Positions 36,053-44,735 of a DNA stretch of 64,000 nt are shown here, piece after piece. Location: the NCBI RefSeq assembly GCF_002222055.1, contig NZ_MUGS01000051.1:62001-126000 (forward strand). Direction: 5' to 3'. How positions within the stretch are numbered: position 1 is the first letter of the stretch; every line of letters begins with the position of its first letter. The DNA comes from Flavobacterium araucananum (GTDB taxonomy: Bacteria; Bacteroidota; Bacteroidia; Flavobacteriales; Flavobacteriaceae). The position numbers were made by a program, and so were the translations under genes. The notes under the pieces were generated by a model, which did no database searches, was not told where the DNA came from, and was given only the letters and a program-made list of their open reading frames with translations.

Positions 36053-38058
36053 GATAATTCTAATACTATTGTTGTGTTTTTACTAATATTTTGTCCAGCC
36101 TGCAAAGACTGTTTTTTTACTTTTCCTACTCCGTTTACCTTTACTTTCAAACCTAAATTCTCCAGTAAAGCAATTGCATCCATTCCCGGCATTCCTTTTA
36201 AATCCGGAATCTGATTTGTTTTTCTATTGGCTTCTACCATATATTTATTATAACTGTCTTCTTGTTTTGGAATCCTTGAATCCAGTTTTTTAATTTTGTT
36301 TGTAGAAGGCGCATCAGTAAATATTTTTTGAGCGATTCTTTTAAAAACCGGTCCGGCCACATCTGCTCCGTAATAATTATTTTTTGATGTGTTAGGTTTA
36401 TGAACCACTACAATACAAGAATATTTAGGATGATCTGCCGGAAAATACCCCACAAAAGAAGACGCATAATACAATCCTGACTTTCCTTCTTTTCCTCCGT
36501 AATTTACCTGAGCTGTTCCTGTTTTACCAGCCATCGAAAAATCTTTCGAATACAACTTTGATCCTGTTCCTTTTTTAACCACATTAAGTAATACTGCTCT
36601 TAATTTTTTGATGGTTTCCTGAGAACATACTTTTGGATTAATCACTTCTACATCAAATTTCTTGATGGTTTTGTTCCACTCTTTAATTTCCGAAACAAAT
36701 TGAGGTTTTACCATTACTCCATTGTTCGCCACCGAATTATAAAATGCCAGCGTTTGCATTGGGGTAACCGAAACTCCGTATCCAAAAGCCATCCACGGAA
36801 GCGAAACTCCTGACCAATGTTTGTCTCCGGGCTGCGGGATATACGGTCTTCCTTCTCCCTGAAAATGCAAGCCTAATGTCTTATTTAGTCCGTAACTATT
36901 AATATGATTTACAAATTTTGCAGGATTGCTTTTATAATTATCATAAACAGCCTGAACCATCACTGTATTTGACGAAAGTTCGAAACCGCGTGCCAATGAT
37001 ACTTTACCATAACCACCTCTGTGCGAATCAGTAACAGAACGTCCGTAATATTTTACTTGTCCATTGTGACTGTCAAAAACTGTACTGGTATCTGCAACCT
37101 TATCTTCTAAAATTGCCATTAAATCGACTAATTTAAAAGTAGATCCAGGTTCGTGAGATTCGGCTATAGCATAATTGGTAGTTTCATAATACGATCCGTC
37201 TTCTGCTCTTCCTAAATTCGAAATTGCTTTTACATGTCCCGTTTCCGTCTCCATCACCACTACACAACCATGATCAGCTTCATATTCTTCAAGCTGCTTC
37301 AACAAAGCATGATGCGCAATATCCTGAATAAATACATCGATTGTCGAGATAACATCAAAACCATCCTGCGGATCCACTTCATTGACATCACGAATAGGCT
37401 TCCATTGCCCTTTTGCAATTTTTTGTTTTAAAATCTTACCATCTTTTCCGTTCAGATAATTTTTAAAAGCCCATTCAATTCCTTTTCCAACTTCAACTCC
37501 TGTTGCCGGATCAAAACGATCATAACCAATTGTTCTTTCGGCAATTTTTCCTATCGGATGTTTTCTAACCGTTTCCTGTTCGATTATTATTCCTCCCTTA
37601 AAAGCACCTAAATTGAATAACGGGAAACCTTTTATTTTTACATATTCGGTATAACTCAAATTACGGGCAATCAAATAGTACCTGTTTTTATTTGCTCTTG
37701 CTTTTCTTAATTCTTTTTCGAAATAACTTCCGGATTTATCCAAAACTGTTGCTAATGAATCTGACAATGCTTTTACATGTTTTTCAAAAGTTTCCGTTTT
37801 TGGCGCCTTAGCATCAAATCGAATCTCATAATTAGGAATCGATGTTGCTAATAAACTTCCGTCAGCAGAATAAATATTTCCTTTGTTTGCCGGAATTACG
37901 AAATTTCTAACAGTACGCTGTTTTGCCAGCTTTCTATAATAATCTCCTTCAACCCATTGAATATTGGTTAACTTAACAACAATAGCAATTGCCATCACAA
38001 AGATGAAAACTGCTACGAGGTAAATTCTGTAGGATATATTTTTATCGTCTACTGCCAT
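36049..38058 (-). CDS. ftsI: septal transpeptidase FtsI with PASTA domain
   Basis: 669 residues. One membrane helix (residues 11-29), a dimerisation domain, then the transpeptidase: SHEPGSTFKLVD (catalytic Ser and Lys), SSNTVM (SxN) and AGKTGTAQVNYGG (KTG). The last 60 residues form one PASTA domain (IPDLKGMPGMDAIALLENLGLKVKVNGVG). It cross-links septal peptidoglycan with FtsW. It overlaps ftsL by 10 bp and murE by 4 bp. Confidence 0.96.
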   Translation of the reverse strand: MAVDDKNISYRIYLVAVFIFVMAIAIVVKLTNIQWVEGDYYRKLAKQRTVRNFVIPANKGNIYSADGSLLATSIPNYEIRFDAKAPKTETFEKHVKALSDSLATVLDKSGSYFEKELRKARANKNRYYLIARNLSYTEYVKIKGFPLFNLGAFKGGIIIEQETVRKHPIGKIAERTIGYDRFDPATGVEVGKGIEWAFKNYLNGKDGKILKQKIAKGQWKPIRDVNEVDPQDGFDVISTIDVFIQDIAHHALLKQLEEYEADHGCVVVMETETGHVKAISNLGRAEDGSYYETTNYAIAESHEPGSTFKLVDLMAILEDKVADTSTVFDSHNGQVKYYGRSVTDSHRGGYGKVSLARGFELSSNTVMVQAVYDNYKSNPAKFVNHINSYGLNKTLGLHFQGEGRPYIPQPGDKHWSGVSLPWMAFGYGVSVTPMQTLAFYNSVANNGVMVKPQFVSEIKEWNKTIKKFDVEVINPKVCSQETIKKLRAVLLNVVKKGTGSKLYSKDFSMAGKTGTAQVNYGGKEGKSGLYYASSFVGYFPADHPKYSCIVVVHKPNTSKNNYYGADVAGPVFKRIAQKIFTDAPSTNKIKKLDSRIPKQEDSYNKYMVEANRKTNQIPDLKGMPGMDAIALLENLGLKVKVNGVGKVKKQSLQAGQNISKNTTIVLELS

Positions 38059-38396
38059 ATTCTTTTAAAGAAATTCTTTTCTTCTTCTTTTTTTACTTCT
38101 ATTTTAACCGGAGGAACTGTCGACGGAAAAATTTGCTTTTCAAGCATTTTATCCGATATCGTAGATTCCATCTTCAACTTCATTAACTCGGAACGTCGAT
38201 CTACAAATTCAGATCGCAATTCTTTTACTTCATTATTGAGTTTTGCAATCTCAAAAACCTTTTGTTCGTATCGTTGTGTATTGGCAATCATCAGAATAGC
38301 TAACAGAATTATAAAAACAATGAAACGCCAGTTTTTCACCGCGTCATCGTTTAACAAAAATCTTGCTTTTAATATGCCAAATACTCCACCTTTCAT
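38049..38396 (-). CDS. ftsL: FtsL-like cell division protein
   Basis: 115 residues. A short cytosolic part, one membrane helix (WRFIVFIILLAILMIANT) and a coiled coil (VFEIAKLNNEVKELRSEFVDRRSELMKLKMEST), the classic FtsL layout, at the expected place between rsmH and ftsI. FtsL joins FtsB and FtsQ in the complex that activates FtsWI. The sequence itself is poorly conserved, so the call rests on layout and position. Confidence 0.88.
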   Translation of the reverse strand: MKGGVFGILKARFLLNDDAVKNWRFIVFIILLAILMIANTQRYEQKVFEIAKLNNEVKELRSEFVDRRSELMKLKMESTISDKMLEKQIFPSTVPPVKIEVKKEEEKNFFKRIWQ

Positions 38397-38411
38397 TTTC
38401 TTACCTATATA

Positions 38412-39320
38412 TTATATCTTCTCAGCAATTCTTAATTTTGCGCTCCTGGCTCTGTTGTTGATTTTGATTTCGGCATCATCCGGAACAATCAATTTACCAA
38501 TCGTTTTAAACGGAACCGAAAAATTTCCGAAAAAATCGCGTTCCGGTTCTCCTTCAAACATTCCGTTTTTAATAAATCTTTTTACCAATCTGTCTTCCAG
38601 AGAATGATAAGAGATTACAGAGAATCTTCCACCCGGATTAAGAATTTCCAGAGATTGCTCTATAAATTCTTTCAAAACATCCATTTCCTGATTTACCTCA
38701 ATTCGAATCGCCTGATAGATTTGAGCCAATATTTTATTCTTAACTCTTTCCGGTAAATATTTTGCCAGAACATCTTTTAATTCGTCTGTGGTTTTTATTG
38801 GATAATGCTCTCTCGCTTCTACAATTGTTCTGGACAAAAGCGGTGCATTTTTCAATTCCCCATAATCAAAAAAAACACGACGTAAATCCTGTTCTTCATA
38901 TTCGTTAACCACACGATAAGCATTTAAATCATTTTTCTGACTCATCCGCATATCCAGCTCAGCATCAAATCGTGTCGAGAAACCTCTTTCCGGAACATCA
39001 AACTGATGGGAAGAAACACCCAAATCAGCCAGAATTCCATCTACACTTTTGACACCATGAAAACGTAAAAACCTTTTTATAAACCTAAAGTTCTCATTAA
39101 TTAAGGTAAACCGTTCATCTGGTAATGCATTTGCAAGTGCATCTTCATCCTGATCAAAGGCAAACAATTTTCCGTTTGGTCCTAATCGTCTCAAAATTTC
39201 TTTTGAGTGACCTCCGCCACCAAACGTAACATCTACATAAATGCCATCTGGTTTAATATTTAAACCATCAACTGTAGGATGAAGCAAAACCGGATTATGA
39301 TATTCCATTGTCGTCGTCAT
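38412..39320 (-). CDS. rsmH: 16S rRNA m4C1402 methyltransferase RsmH (MraW)
   Basis: 302 residues; ATG at 39320 gives MTTTMEYHNPVLLHP, and Met5 at 39308 is an alternative start. SAM-binding VDVTFGGGGHSKEILRRL, DGILADLGVSSHQFD, GFSTRFDAELDMRMSQ and VISYHSLEDRLVKRF. It methylates C1402 of 16S rRNA in the decoding centre. The start lies inside the end of mraZ (up to 26 bp overlap). Confidence 0.97.
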   Translation of the reverse strand: MTTTMEYHNPVLLHPTVDGLNIKPDGIYVDVTFGGGGHSKEILRRLGPNGKLFAFDQDEDALANALPDERFTLINENFRFIKRFLRFHGVKSVDGILADLGVSSHQFDVPERGFSTRFDAELDMRMSQKNDLNAYRVVNEYEEQDLRRVFFDYGELKNAPLLSRTIVEAREHYPIKTTDELKDVLAKYLPERVKNKILAQIYQAIRIEVNQEMDVLKEFIEQSLEILNPGGRFSVISYHSLEDRLVKRFIKNGMFEGEPERDFFGNFSVPFKTIGKLIVPDDAEIKINNRARSAKLRIAEKI

Positions 39321-39768
39321 TAATATTTCCCATTACTTCTTCGGCTAAATCTGCAAAATCCATATCTTCGCCGCTTATTGATTTTTCATATAAATCTTTA
39401 TCCCAAATCTCCACAATATTAACCGCAGATGAAAAAACCACATCTTTAGAGATACTTGAAAAAGCGACCAAATCCTTTGGAACCAATAATCTTCCCAATG
39501 CATCAATTTCTACCACTTTAACACCAGCAGTAAATCTTCGGATGAAATCATTGTTCTTTTTTACGAAACGATTCAACTTGTTGATTTTTTGCATCATCAG
39601 GTCCCACTCTTCCATTGGATATAATTCTAAACACGGTTGAAAAACAGAGCGCTTCAAAACGAATCCGTTTTGAAGAGAGGAAGCCAATTGCTTTTTTAGG
39701 GGTGCAGGCATCATTAGCCTCCCTTTAGCATCGACTTTACACTCATATGTTCCAACAATTGTGTTCAA
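39295..39768 (-). CDS. mraZ: transcriptional regulator MraZ
   Basis: 157 residues. The family start NTIVGTYECKVDAKGRLMMP follows a TTG codon at 39768; no in-frame ATG lies nearby, so TTG is the likely start. Two AbrB-like swapped hairpin domains, each with the DxxGR motif: DAKGR near residue 13 and DALGR near residue 88. MraZ represses its own dcw operon in other bacteria by binding direct repeats in front of mraZ. Such repeats are present at 39813-39870. Confidence 0.95.
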   Translation of the reverse strand: MNTIVGTYECKVDAKGRLMMPAPLKKQLASSLQNGFVLKRSVFQPCLELYPMEEWDLMMQKINKLNRFVKKNNDFIRRFTAGVKVVEIDALGRLLVPKDLVAFSSISKDVVFSSAVNIVEIWDKDLYEKSISGEDMDFADLAEEVMGNINDDDNGIS

Positions 39769-39793
39769 GAAAAATACATTAAGATGTTATACA

Positions 39794-39802
39794 GCAAAAA
39801 TA
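39794..39802 (-). promoter_or_regulatory. -7 promoter element of the dcw operon
   Basis: The minus strand reads TATTTTTGC, a perfect TAnnTTTGY, 26 bases before the TTG start of mraZ. The repeats at 39813-39838 cover the -33 region. Confidence 0.65.
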
Positions 39803-39812
39803 TAAAAAATAT

Positions 39813-39870
39813 TACCACATTTTACCACTATGTACCACTTTGTTAATAAGTTTAACCACTTTCTTACCAC
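39813..39870 (-). promoter_or_regulatory. MraZ operator: five GTGGT repeats in helical phase
   Basis: On the plus strand ACCAC occurs at 39814-39818, 39824-39828, 39834-39838, 39855-39859 and 39866-39870, with steps of 10, 10, 21 and 11 bp, so all face the same side of the helix. On the mraZ strand the units read like AAAGTGGTA, close to the AAAGTG boxes of mycoplasma MraZ and comparable to the 10-bp-period TGGG repeats in E. coli. They overlap the -33 region of the promoter, as expected for repression. Confidence 0.8.
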
Positions 39871-40146
39871 CAACCTTAATTTATAGACTATCAATACTTT
39901 AACTTATAATTAACGAAAAGTCAATAACAGTTAGACATCAAAAAAATTATGCATAATATTTCTTAAAAAATTAGCTATAATGCAGTTTTCTTAACATTTA
40001 GGAAATACAGTAAAACCACCTGTAAAAGCTGATTTTTAACCACTTACATATTCTACCAAAATTATCTAGTTAAAAAACGGTAGCAAAAATTCATTTTTAT
40101 TTATTTAACCCTATATTTGTCCCAAATGAAATTGGCATTAAATTAA

Positions 40147-40911
40147 ATGGACAAACACTACAAAAAAGAAGGCAAATACAGCTATTATGAAGCTGGAGAA
40201 GGAACTCCTATCGTTATTTTACATGGCTTAATGGGAGGCCTTAGTAACTTTGATGCTGTAGCAGAATATTTCCCAACAAAAGGATACAAAATCGTTATCC
40301 CGGATTTGCCAATATACACACAGAGTATTTTAAAAACGAACGTAAAAAGCTTTGCTAAATACGTTAAAGATTTTATCACTTTTAAAGGTTTTGATAAAGT
40401 TATTTTACTAGGTAATTCTTTAGGAGGTCATATCGCTCTTTATCACACAAAATTATACCCTGAAAAAGTAGCAGGACTTGTAATTACCGGAAGTTCAGGT
40501 CTTTACGAAAGTGCCATGGGAGATAGTTACCCAAAAAGAGGTGATTATGAATACATCAAAAAGAAAGCCGAAGATGTATTTTACGACCCTAAAATTGCAA
40601 CTCCGGAACTTATTGACGAAGTATATGCAACGGTTAACGATCGTATCAAACTAATCAAAACATTAACGATTGCCAAAAGCGCAATTCGTCATAATATGGC
40701 TAAAGATTTACCAAAAATGACAGCAGAAACCTGCATCATCTGGGGTAAAAATGACGCCGTAACTCCGCCAAATGTGGCTGAAGAATTTGATAAATTATTG
40801 CCTAATTCAACTTTGTACTGGATAGACAAATGTGGACACGCTGCTATGATGGAACATCCTGAAGAATTTAATAAAATTCTGGAAGAATGGCTCGTTAAAA
40901 AGAATTTATAG
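40147..40911 (+). CDS. alpha/beta hydrolase
   Basis: 254 residues, cytosolic. Oxyanion motif VILHGLMGG, nucleophile elbow GNSLGGH (Ser about 96), Asp in WGKNDAVTPP and His in CGHAAMMEHPEEF complete the triad. The cap region is short and helical. It belongs to the broad hydrolase fold; the substrate is unknown. It is 42 bp before engB and the two are probably one operon, a pairing that is common in Flavobacteriia. Confidence 0.9.
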   Translation: MDKHYKKEGKYSYYEAGEGTPIVILHGLMGGLSNFDAVAEYFPTKGYKIVIPDLPIYTQSILKTNVKSFAKYVKDFITFKGFDKVILLGNSLGGHIALYHTKLYPEKVAGLVITGSSGLYESAMGDSYPKRGDYEYIKKKAEDVFYDPKIATPELIDEVYATVNDRIKLIKTLTIAKSAIRHNMAKDLPKMTAETCIIWGKNDAVTPPNVAEEFDKLLPNSTLYWIDKCGHAAMMEHPEEFNKILEEWLVKKNL

Positions 40912-40953
40912 CACCTAACTTTCGACTTTTAGGAGGTCTTAAACACAAAAAAC

Positions 40954-41574
40954 ATGAAAATTAATACTGCCGAATTTATTATCAGTAATTCTGAAGTTGC
41001 AAAATGTCCGCAGGATTTTTTGCCGGAATATGCTTTTATCGGCCGCTCAAACGTAGGTAAGTCATCATTGATCAATATGCTTACCAATCATAAAAATTTA
41101 GCAAAAACTTCTGGAAGACCCGGAAAAACACAATTAATTAATCACTTTAAGATTAACAACAATTGGTTTTTGGTCGATTTACCCGGCTATGGTTATGCTA
41201 AAGTATCCAAAAAAACAAAATCAGTTTTTCAGCAATTCATTACAGATTACTTCGAAACCAGAGAACAATTAGTTTGTGCTTTTGTTTTGATTGACATTCG
41301 TCATGAAGCTCAAAATATCGATATCGAATTTATGTCGTACATGGGAGAAAGCGAAATTCCGTTTTGCATCATTTTTACCAAAGCAGACAAAATTAGCAAG
41401 ACAAAAGTTGATTCTCATATTGCAGCATACAAAAAACAAATGTTTGCCAATAACTGGGAAGAAATGCCGCATTACTTCGTGACTTCTGCTACGGAACAAA
41501 TAGGTAAGGATGACGTTTTAAAGTATATAGACGAAGTCAATCAAGAGGTTTTTAAAAACAATAATCAGTTTTAA
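40954..41574 (+). CDS. engB: ribosome biogenesis GTP-binding protein YihA/YsxC (EngB)
   Basis: 206 residues. G1 GRSNVGKSSLINML, G3 DLPGYGYAKV, G4 TKADK and G5 TSAT are all present, as in the TrmE-Era-EngA-YihA family. It is needed for assembly of the large ribosomal subunit. A sequence AGGAGGT lies upstream at 40931, but 16 bases from the ATG, too far to be an effective ribosome site. A terminator follows the gene. Confidence 0.96.
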   Translation: MKINTAEFIISNSEVAKCPQDFLPEYAFIGRSNVGKSSLINMLTNHKNLAKTSGRPGKTQLINHFKINNNWFLVDLPGYGYAKVSKKTKSVFQQFITDYFETREQLVCAFVLIDIRHEAQNIDIEFMSYMGESEIPFCIIFTKADKISKTKVDSHIAAYKKQMFANNWEEMPHYFVTSATEQIGKDDVLKYIDEVNQEVFKNNNQF

Positions 41575-41599
41575 AAAACAAATTTCAGGTTTATATAGT

Positions 41600-41632
41600 A
41601 AAGGCGACAGGTTTTAAAAATCTGTCGCCTTT
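41600..41632. terminator. terminator after engB
   Basis: AAAGGCGACAG (41600-41610) pairs with CTGTCGCCTTT (41622-41632) perfectly around 11 bases, followed by a weak T-rich stretch. Confidence 0.8.
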
Positions 41633-41647
41633 ATTATTTGTATTTGT

Positions 41648-41778
41648 TTTGTCATTTCGACGAAGCAGACCCGAACGATAGCGAACAGGCGAAGCAAATC
41701 TTATCAAGTGACTCCGCAACGAGAATCCAATCTTTGTCGAGCTTCTCGCGAAGATTTCTCCTTCGTCGAAATGACAAA
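41648..41778. repeat. 131-bp palindromic intergenic element
   Basis: TTTGTCATTTCGACGAAG (41648-41665) is repeated in inverted form, without mismatch, at 41761-41778. The interior also has pairing words (GCGAAG/CTTCGC-like, TCGAGC/GCTTCTCGCG). I recall very similar sequences scattered between genes in many Flavobacteriia, but this was not checked. It sits between engB and gldC and contains no gene; a frame through it is by chance. Confidence 0.75.
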
Positions 41779-41812
41779 TTAAACTTGAAATTTCAATTAC
41801 AAGAATTGAAAT

Positions 41813-42148
41813 TTATTTCGTCAATTCTAATTTCTCTGCAAAATAATCACAGAAATCTTTCATGGTATCCGACATTTTTTCGTCGTCTGTAGCGCGCTTA
41901 AAAGTATCTGCCATTGCTACTAAAGTCTGGTGAAAGAAAATTTTCATTTCATCAACCGGCATATCTTTTGTCCACAAATCAATACGCATGGTTTCTTTTA
42001 CTTTACTATCCCAGATAGACAACATTATTGCTTTTGCTTCTTCTGCCTGCACACCACCATCTTGTGCACTCCATGTTAATTTTTCCGGAACACGGTTTTC
42101 ATCTAATTCTATATTGAATTTAATTTCTGAGTTTATTGTATCTGACAT
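41813..42148 (-). CDS. gldC: gliding motility protein GldC
   Basis: 111 residues, cytosolic, no signal. The sequence (SEIKFNIELDENRVPEKLTWSAQDGG, EEAKAIMLSIWD, MRIDLWTKDMPVDEMKIFFHQTLVAMADTFKRAT) matches GldC of Flavobacterium johnsoniae. It is a small accessory protein needed for full gliding. Its ATG shares one base with the gldB stop (TAATG), so it is coupled to gldB. Confidence 0.93.
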   Translation of the reverse strand: MSDTINSEIKFNIELDENRVPEKLTWSAQDGGVQAEEAKAIMLSIWDSKVKETMRIDLWTKDMPVDEMKIFFHQTLVAMADTFKRATDDEKMSDTMKDFCDYFAEKLELTK

Positions 42149-43107
42149 TATTTCTTAGGTTTATATTTTGATTTTTCAAAAATTTCTTTTGCATTCGTTT
42201 TTAATAATTCCGGCAATGTTACATTCGGGTTATTCTTCATATAAGACCGTACCATTTGCCAACCAAGCCAGGCACCAATTCGTCCCGGAGAATCATTATC
42301 TATTTCGAGATAAAATTTAGAAAACGGAGCTGGCGCTATAAATCGCGTCGTTAATTTTGGATCATCGCTGTACAACAATTCATTTTCTATAATAAACCGC
42401 CACATATAGGCTTCATTTTCCTGGCTCCATATTATTTGCTCGGGCGTATAACCAATTTTTTCAGCATCTGTATAATCCGGCAAAAGCAAATCTTTTGCAT
42501 ACAGTTGTTTCCCTTCGAAAATCATTTGAGAAACTAAATTTTTATCCGGAAAAGCAGGAATGTTTCTGTAAGCAAAACTCGAAACCACATCCGGCATAAT
42601 TTGTTTTTCTTCAAAATTCTGTTTTAAGTAATTGGGAAACTGATAAAATTTATGTCCTTTACCCAAATACAGCTCCAGAGCCACAATTACCAGACTATCC
42701 GCATAAATTGCTTTGGCATTATAATCCATTTCGCCAATTACAGTAATTACTTTAGGCGTTTTAGTTTTAGGAAAATAATATTTTACATGTTGAAAAAGCG
42801 TATTAAACTCTTTGCGTACCGGCTCAAAATTAGCATACTTTTTTTGCACTTCTGCATACACTTCTTTCCAAAGCGGATCCTGCATTTTTTTCAACCAGAT
42901 GCTATCGTCATTTCCGGCAGGAAAAAAGAAAGGATATTGCTTTTTTACCTTAGCCAGATCTTCTGGTTTAGTTTCGAAAAACACCTTATCAAAACGCTCT
43001 ACTTTAATATCGACCGGGATTTCTTCGACCTCTTTTTCTACTTTAGTTTTTTGTTCACAAGACAAAAAAAACAAGCACAGAACCACTACAAAGCGATAAA
43101 TTTTCAT
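42148..43107 (-). CDS. gldB: gliding motility lipoprotein GldB
   Basis: 319 residues. Lipoprotein signal ending LFFLSC, lipidated Cys about 17. The body has the GldB pattern VERFDKVFFETKPEDLAKVKKQYPFFFP and a late block IGAWLGWQMVRSYMKNNPNVTLPELL, a fold related to zinc peptidase-like lipoproteins but without a clear HExxH. GldB is required for gliding in F. johnsoniae. The gldB-gldC pair has the order known from that species. Confidence 0.93.
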   Translation of the reverse strand: MKIYRFVVVLCLFFLSCEQKTKVEKEVEEIPVDIKVERFDKVFFETKPEDLAKVKKQYPFFFPAGNDDSIWLKKMQDPLWKEVYAEVQKKYANFEPVRKEFNTLFQHVKYYFPKTKTPKVITVIGEMDYNAKAIYADSLVIVALELYLGKGHKFYQFPNYLKQNFEEKQIMPDVVSSFAYRNIPAFPDKNLVSQMIFEGKQLYAKDLLLPDYTDAEKIGYTPEQIIWSQENEAYMWRFIIENELLYSDDPKLTTRFIAPAPFSKFYLEIDNDSPGRIGAWLGWQMVRSYMKNNPNVTLPELLKTNAKEIFEKSKYKPKK

Positions 43108-43206
43108 TTTATTTTAATTAGATTTGTGTTGCTGGATTTTAAGTAAATAGATACTTAAAAATAATTCTGCAAATATACACCCCTGCATCTTAAAACTTAA
43201 ACTATT

Positions 43207-44013
43207 ATGGCTAAAAAAAGTACTATTCAGACAGAAAAAGTAAATATCCACATTGTAGAGTGGTTAAAAAATTATGCTAACAATGCAAAAGCAAACGGTT
43301 TTGTAATTGGAATTTCAGGCGGAGTTGACTCTGCGGTAACGTCTACCTTATGTGCTCAGACAGGCTTACAGGTTTTATGCGTAGAAATGCCAATTCATCA
43401 GGCTGAAAATCAAGTATCAAGAGGAAGGGAACATATTGAGCAATTAAAAAAACGTTTCCCAAATGTTTCGAATGTACAAACTGACCTGACCAACACTTTT
43501 GAAGCTTTTAAGAGCGCTGTACCCACATCAAAAGATTCAACAAAAGTTAATTTATCGTTTGCGAATACTCGTGCACGTCTGAGAATGACCTCTTTATATT
43601 ATTTAGCTGGAATTCACGGGCTTTTAGTTGCGGGAACTGGAAACAAAGTAGAAGATTTTGGTGTAGGATTTTATACTAAATACGGAGATGGAGGAGTCGA
43701 TTTAAGTCCAATTGCCGACTTAATGAAATCAGATGTATACGCTTTGGGAGAGTTTTTAACAATTCCGGAGTCAATTTTAACAGCTGCTCCAACAGATGGA
43801 TTATTTGGAGATAATCGCACAGATGAGGATCAATTAGGGGCAAGTTACGACGAACTTGAGTGGGCAATGTTGGCCGCAGAGTCAGGAAATACGGCATCTG
43901 ACTTCAGTGGGAGAGAAAAATCTGTCTTCGAAATTTATAAACGTTTAAACACCAGCAATAAGCATAAAATGGATTCTATACCCGTTTGTAGCATCCCAAA
44001 AACGTTAAAATAA
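43207..44013 (+). CDS. nadE: NH3-dependent NAD+ synthetase NadE
   Basis: 268 residues. P-loop GISGGVDSAVTSTL, LVAGTGNKVEDFGVGFYTKYGDGGVDLSPIADLMKSDVYALGE, and DELGAS-like segment DQLGASYDELEW. There is no amidohydrolase domain, so ammonia rather than glutamine is the donor. It converts nicotinate adenine dinucleotide to NAD+ in the cytosol. Divergent from gldB. Confidence 0.96.
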   Translation: MAKKSTIQTEKVNIHIVEWLKNYANNAKANGFVIGISGGVDSAVTSTLCAQTGLQVLCVEMPIHQAENQVSRGREHIEQLKKRFPNVSNVQTDLTNTFEAFKSAVPTSKDSTKVNLSFANTRARLRMTSLYYLAGIHGLLVAGTGNKVEDFGVGFYTKYGDGGVDLSPIADLMKSDVYALGEFLTIPESILTAAPTDGLFGDNRTDEDQLGASYDELEWAMLAAESGNTASDFSGREKSVFEIYKRLNTSNKHKMDSIPVCSIPKTLK

Positions 44014-44105
44014 AACTTTTAACATTCGTCTGCAATTAATTACAGAATTTATTTATTAATTTTACAGTTCCAAAAACATGAACAATTCTAAAAAAGGTAA
44101 AAATT

Positions 44106-44735
44106 ATGATTAAAGTATGTCTTGCAGACAATCATCCTGTGACTCACTTTGGCGTTAAGTCTTATTTCAAAGACCACGATCAAATTTCAATTGTTGCCAA
44201 CGTAGGCAATTTTTCAATGGTTAGAGATATCCTTCAAACGAAGGAAATCGATATCCTAATTCTCGATCTAGAGCTCGAAGGTCTCTCAAGTATCTTCGAA
44301 GTGAAGTCGATCCTGAAAAATTTCCCCAAAACAAAAATTGTAATTTTTAGTGACCTCGCTGAACAAATGTATGCTCCAAATGCTATTAAGGCAGGAGTTT
44401 CCGGGTATGTGCACAAAACAGAAAAACTTGAAACTTTAGGTCTTTCTATTATTAAAGTACATGAGGGGAAAATTATCATCAACGAAACTGTACGTAAAAA
44501 CATGGCACTTATTGCTAAACAAAGCAAAAGCGAGCGTTTGTACAGAAAACTTTCTAATCGCGAGATTGAAGTTTTACGTTACTTAAGTGATGGTAAAAAG
44601 AACAATGAAATCTCTAAAATTTTAAATCTGAACGAGAAAACGATCAGTACTTACAAATTGAGATTATTAACTAAATTAAACGTAACTAATTTAGTAGACT
44701 TAGTTAACAAAGCTAAGACTTTAGAAATTATTTAA
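44106..44735 (+). CDS. NarL/LuxR-type response regulator
   Basis: 209 residues. Receiver (1-120) with VCLADNHPV, phospho-acceptor Asp in LILDLELEG, Ser in VIFSDLA and Lys in YVHKTEKL; the key residues are kept. LuxR-type HTH at about 145-205 (LSNREIEVLRYLSDGKKNNEISKILNLNEKTISTYKLRLL). No kinase gene is adjacent, so it is an orphan. Its stop overlaps the stop of dnaG in TTAA, tail to tail. Confidence 0.92.
   Translation: MIKVCLADNHPVTHFGVKSYFKDHDQISIVANVGNFSMVRDILQTKEIDILILDLELEGLSSIFEVKSILKNFPKTKIVIFSDLAEQMYAPNAIKAGVSGYVHKTEKLETLGLSIIKVHEGKIIINETVRKNMALIAKQSKSERLYRKLSNREIEVLRYLSDGKKNNEISKILNLNEKTISTYKLRLLTKLNVTNLVDLVNKAKTLEII

Larger units (their letters stand above)
39769..40146. other. 378-bp intergenic region between mraZ and the hydrolase gene
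   Basis: It contains the mraZ promoter and the five-repeat MraZ operator. Two more ACCAC words occur at 40015-40019 and near 40039-40044, out of phase with the cluster. No gene is seen. The hydrolase promoter should be here too. Confidence 0.6.

Noticed and set aside
40931..40937. AGGAGGT as a Shine-Dalgarno site for engB
   Set aside because: It is 16 bases from the ATG, too far for normal initiation, and such sites are rarely used in this phylum.
41638..41892. Open frame of 84 codons on the plus strand
   Set aside because: It runs through the 131-bp palindromic element and then antisense into gldC; the product is repetitive and has no start context.
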